The notes under the pieces are model-generated. The model was not told where the DNA came from, ran no database searches, and saw only the letters and a list, made by a program, of their open reading frames with translations. From assembly GCA_949126835.1 (NCBI GenBank), contig OX421492.1, forward strand, positions 42,310,998 to 42,374,997: a stretch of DNA of 64,000 nt. Reading direction: 5' to 3'. Each line of letters begins with the position of its first letter. The stretch's first letter is position 1. This stretch comes from Anisus vortex. Its lineage: Eukaryota; Mollusca; Gastropoda; Planorbidae. Positions 60,751 to 64,000 of the stretch are shown here, piece after piece. The position numbers were made by a program, and so were the translations under genes.

Positions 60751-61590
60751 GTTTGAAAGCCCAAGCACAAATTGAGTCTCTTGGAGGTGACATTGATATT
60801 TATATAGGCAGTGTAGACATGGCTGAACAACAAACTAGACCATTCATGTATGACGCTGCTGAAATCAATAGATCGACACAATAGATCGGTACATGAATTG
60901 GCCATTGTGCTGCATTGACTGTCTTGTCGCTTATCGAACAATAAAAAGATTACAAGGAATTTCGTGGCCATGATAGACTTCAAAAAGTTGCAATTAATTA
61001 TTTTTTCTTTGTATGTAAATGTTTTGTGAGACGTACAGTATGTTATAAAACCACAGTATAAGAAAAGATCAGCTTGTGATGACGCCAATCAATGTCGTCA
61101 ACAGAATTAATGCATCGATACACTTCAGTTGTTATAATTGACTTGACTTACAAACATTTTTTTTTCTCAGATGATCTATTCTGGATACGATTTAAAAAAT
61201 GAGATGATGTGCAACAGAAAACATGACGTTGACTACGAGTGCAAATGGTTTATTCCACCTCTGTGGATATACATTATACATTAAAAAAATGATTGGCAAC
61301 GTCTTTACTTTACTTTACACTTGCTCACCGAAAACTCAAGGCTACGTGGCAATGTTCTTCATTCCAAGCCTAATGTGTATCATTTTTAATTACTGACCTA
61401 TAAAAAGAATGGCTTGCGAACGGCAAAAAAAATTGTGAGGCAAATCGGCCATAGTGCTGCTATTACCAAACACTGACCAAGAATCTATATAAGTTACATA
61501 ACATTATTATTATAATTTTTTTTAATTTTAATTAAAATTTAATTTATTGTGTTCATTTTTAAATCCAAATTTAGCTAAGCTGACAGACTT
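60751..61590. other. 5' flank of the gene
   Basis: Between the start codon and the LINE. Apart from the putative TATA box no regulatory motif or gene is evident. AT-rich, with an A/T-only patch at 61500-61560. Confidence 0.5.
60797..60806 (-). promoter_or_regulatory. Putative TATA box of the fibrocystin-L gene
   Basis: On the minus strand the sequence reads CCTATATAAATATC, about 47-56 bases before the start codon at 60750. A start site about 30 bases downstream would leave a very short 5' leader near 60770. There is no upstream ATG between the box and the start codon. A non-coding first exon further upstream cannot be excluded. Confidence 0.35.
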
Positions 61591-61618
61591 ATATTATGAT
61601 GATTTTTGGATCAGTGTT

Positions 61619-63385
61619 TCACAATGATGATTTACTTCTAAACGCAGAATTAAGGGCCAAACAATGGTATCTTTCGAATTGCTGTTCTTGTGGTAATTTT
61701 ACCGGAGAATCGATTTCATTGGGTATTTTTCTTCTTCTTCTATTAGCCAGTCTGCAGAGCTGTTTGTTTTTTGCAGTCAATGCCAGACAAACATATTTAC
61801 AAGTCTTTTTCAGTTGTTCAATGCAGCTATATAACGTGAAGGTGAAGGTAGGTTGAGGGGGGAGCAAGGTGCGTCTGAGGTCGGTTAGCCCAGGGCACTC
61901 AAGCAGGAAGTGGTACACAGTTTTTTGTGGGCAGGGGCAACGTCTGCTGTTAGGTGGGTGAGTTGGGTTTATTCTATTTAGGTGTGAGTTGAGTGCTATA
62001 TGTCCTGTTCTCAACTGGAATATAGTGCATTGTTCTTTGCGGGGGAGGAACTTTATGTTGTCTTGTTTGTTGGGCTGATTCATTTCTTTGTACATTATTC
62101 TTCCAGTTGTTCCCTGAGCCCATTCCTCCTTAAAGTTGTTTTTTTTTAGCATGTTGCACACTGTGTTGTAGCTGACAGGTCTTTCATATTGGTCCTTGCT
62201 AGCTCCCTTCCTAGCCAGTCTGTCAGATTTCTCATTGCCTGTTATGCCAATATGTCCTGGGATCCATTGTAGAGTTATGTTGATGTTGTATGTACTTATT
62301 AGGTAGTCCAAAGTGTGTTCTAATAGGGTGATTTCTTTCAGGCTTGGTGAGGTTTCGCTTGCTACTGTTTGAAGTGCTGATTGAGAGTCGGTGAAGATGA
62401 CTATATCTGATGGGGCAAGATGTTTGTTGTTATATTTATGTTCTACTGTCTCAAGAGCAATAATCAAAGCATCTACTTCTGCTTGAAAGTTTGTGCAATA
62501 GTTACCACATGGTGCACTTATCTCAAGGCATTTTTTATCAGGGAAGATCAGGTAAGCGCATAGTCCAGCATTTATTGTGGCTTTAAATGCTAAGCCATCT
62601 GTATAGATGTGGAAGGCTGTATCTGTATAGCTTTCGATAGTTTCTAGTGCACATACTTTAAGTTCTAGCGGGCTAGATGTTTTGGTTAGGCTTTTGTTGT
62701 TCAAAGATGTTTTGATTCTTGGTTGTCTTTGTCTTCCTCCGGGGGGTAAATGCGGATGTCTTGTAATTGGTTCTCGGTTTTGGGGGAGGTGGTGTTTTTG
62801 TTGTAGTTCGTCTGCTATTTGCAATAGGGACTTTTGTTTCTTTTTTGAGGCTGTTATGTTGCGTTCAATAAGTATTTTGTTTGGGTGGTCATTCTCCAGT
62901 CTTTTGTACCTTTCAACTGCTTCTAAAGCTGCCCTGTCTCGTCTTAGTTGCAATGGCTCAATGTTTGAGTCTATTTCACACGCTGCTGTGGGTGTTGATC
63001 TCATACCCCCACTGATGAGATGCAGGGCTTGGTTCTGTATTGTGTCTATTGTGTTTAGCTGTGTCTGGTTGGCTGTTGTTTGTAGGGGCAGGCAGTATTC
63101 TAGTGCTGATCTTATATACCCAATGTATAAATTCCTTAAAGTTTTTTTTTCTGCCCCCCATGCAGTGCTGGATAGGTGTTTTATAATGCTTAGCCTTTTT
63201 GAAGCTTTTTCTTTTAAGTCGGCCAAGTTTTTTAAGGAGAGTTTTTGGTCAAGTTTCACGCCCAGGTATGTTTTTTTTTCTTTTTTTAAAAAGATAGAAT
63301 CTAGTTTTAGGTTATATGTTCTTGTGGCTGTTTTTTTGCTGTGGCTAAAGATGGTGTACACTGTTTTATATTTATTTTTTATTCA
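61619..63385 (-). mobile_element. 5'-truncated I-type LINE, RT thumb plus intact RNase H, open frame
   Basis: Open frame of about 580 codons in the same orientation as the gene. It begins inside the reverse transcriptase (TYLGVKLDQKLS, ALEYCLPLQ), then a linker, then a complete RNase H domain with all four acidic residues: D in IYTDG (about 255), E in FQAEVDAL (295), D in FTDSQSAL (325) and D in GNEKSDRLA (380). A C-terminal region with CPCPQKTVYHFLLECP (Cys-Cys-His-Cys) follows. RNase H of this kind marks the I and related LINE clades, known from snails. The RT core with FADD is missing, so the copy was truncated on insertion. Absence of stops suggests a recent arrival. Confidence 0.88.
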
Positions 63386-64000
63386 TTGGGTATACATAGG
63401 TCTAATTATCGTAACAATAATGATAATAGTAATCCTTAATTTCACGAAGGTAATATACTTCTACAATTTTGCAATAAATAGAATGAAAACATCGAATATT
63501 AAAAGAAAACATTTCAAGTATGCTGCTTACATAAAGTACACTAAATAGATAGGTCTACATACATCGATCAATCACAATCATACATTTCAAAGGGCACACC
63601 ATCTCAGAAGGGAAATGAATTTATTGTGAAAAAAATTCATTTGATTGCCATGTAAACGAAAGTATTCTTGTGTCTCTTTTTCTATTTGGTAACTTGTATC
63701 TTTGTTGCGATGTCTAAATATATTATTTTTGGTTAAGATGATGTTTTTCCCCATAACGTTAATGTTTTCTTAAGAGTTGTCCTTTTGAATATGTGTCTTG
63801 GTAGTTCTTGTTTTGCCAGTAAGTTTGTGACAACGTTTAAAACTTTGTTCTGTTTGTTTTTATTTTAGAAGCTCAGGTTTACGAACCAGGTAATTATGTT
63901 AAAACTTAAAATACTGAAGATGAGAGCCTGGTAAAATACTGAAAGGTCCTTTTTACTTGCATCAACCTATTTTCTGCTAGCGTCTCACTTATGGGACACT
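63386..64000. other. Distal 5' flank
   Basis: No gene seen. The last 40 bases (TTTTCTGCTAGCGTCTCACT and on) match the start of the candidate MITE at 51284, so another copy begins at the window edge. Confidence 0.5.
63965..64000. mobile_element. Start of a second copy of the 51284 element, cut by window edge
   Basis: ATTTTCTGCTAGCGTCTCAC and TTATGGGACACT differ from 51291 onward by only two bases. Its preceding TTAA is not preserved (ATCAACCT). Confidence 0.55.

Noticed and set aside
60747..61088. Minus-strand 113-codon frame just upstream of the start codon as an alternative N-terminus
   Set aside because: It ends at the start codon region in a different frame and lacks any signal peptide or family similarity; the ATG at 60750 with a clear signal peptide fits better.
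62682..63548. Plus-strand 288-codon frame
   Set aside because: Antisense shadow of the LINE reverse-transcriptase/RNase H frame, which has clear catalytic motifs on the minus strand.

Overview
The window is animal nuclear DNA: AT-rich, intron-dense, full of LINE, SINE and hAT debris and minisatellites, with no bacterial features. The retroelements (an I-type LINE with RNase H, other LINE 3' ends, a tRNA-derived SINE) and the AT richness suggest a mollusc, most likely a gastropod. That assignment is an inference.

One gene dominates. It is a fibrocystin-L (PKHD1L1)-type giant single-pass membrane protein on the minus strand. It starts with a signal peptide at 60750 and runs leftward to a transmembrane exon at 158-287; the cytoplasmic tail lies beyond position 1. 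I could place 79 coding exons by hand. Their phases agree at every junction and I saw no in-frame stop. They total 13,087 nt (4,362 codons plus 1 nt). Domain order: signal peptide; IPT/TIG 1-3; PA14; a long unassigned stretch; IPT 4-7; a cupredoxin-like module; IPT 8-14; G8-1; right-handed beta-helix 1; G8-2; beta-helix 2; a juxtamembrane ectodomain with an RRKR furin-type site; a transmembrane helix.

Layout: 60.75-64 kb is the 5' flank, with a putative TATA box and a 5'-truncated I-type LINE. 46-60.7 kb holds exons 1-8; its three large introns carry most of the transposon debris, a 39-bp satellite and a 225-bp inverted repeat flanking exons 4-5. 24-46 kb holds exons 9-47 (PA14, IPT array, first G8). 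0-24 kb holds exons 48-79 (beta-helices, second G8, stalk, transmembrane helix).

The most unusual feature is that several minisatellites sit directly on splice junctions and have copied the splice site, with exon sequence in three of four cases. A 48-bp array upstream of exon 78 offers 14 acceptors, all in the same frame, separated by an open 16-residue repeat. A 79-bp array multiplies the acceptor of exon 65. An 81-bp array multiplies the donor of exon 71. A 45-bp array multiplies the donor of exon 2. One intron (50) appears to be GC-AG.
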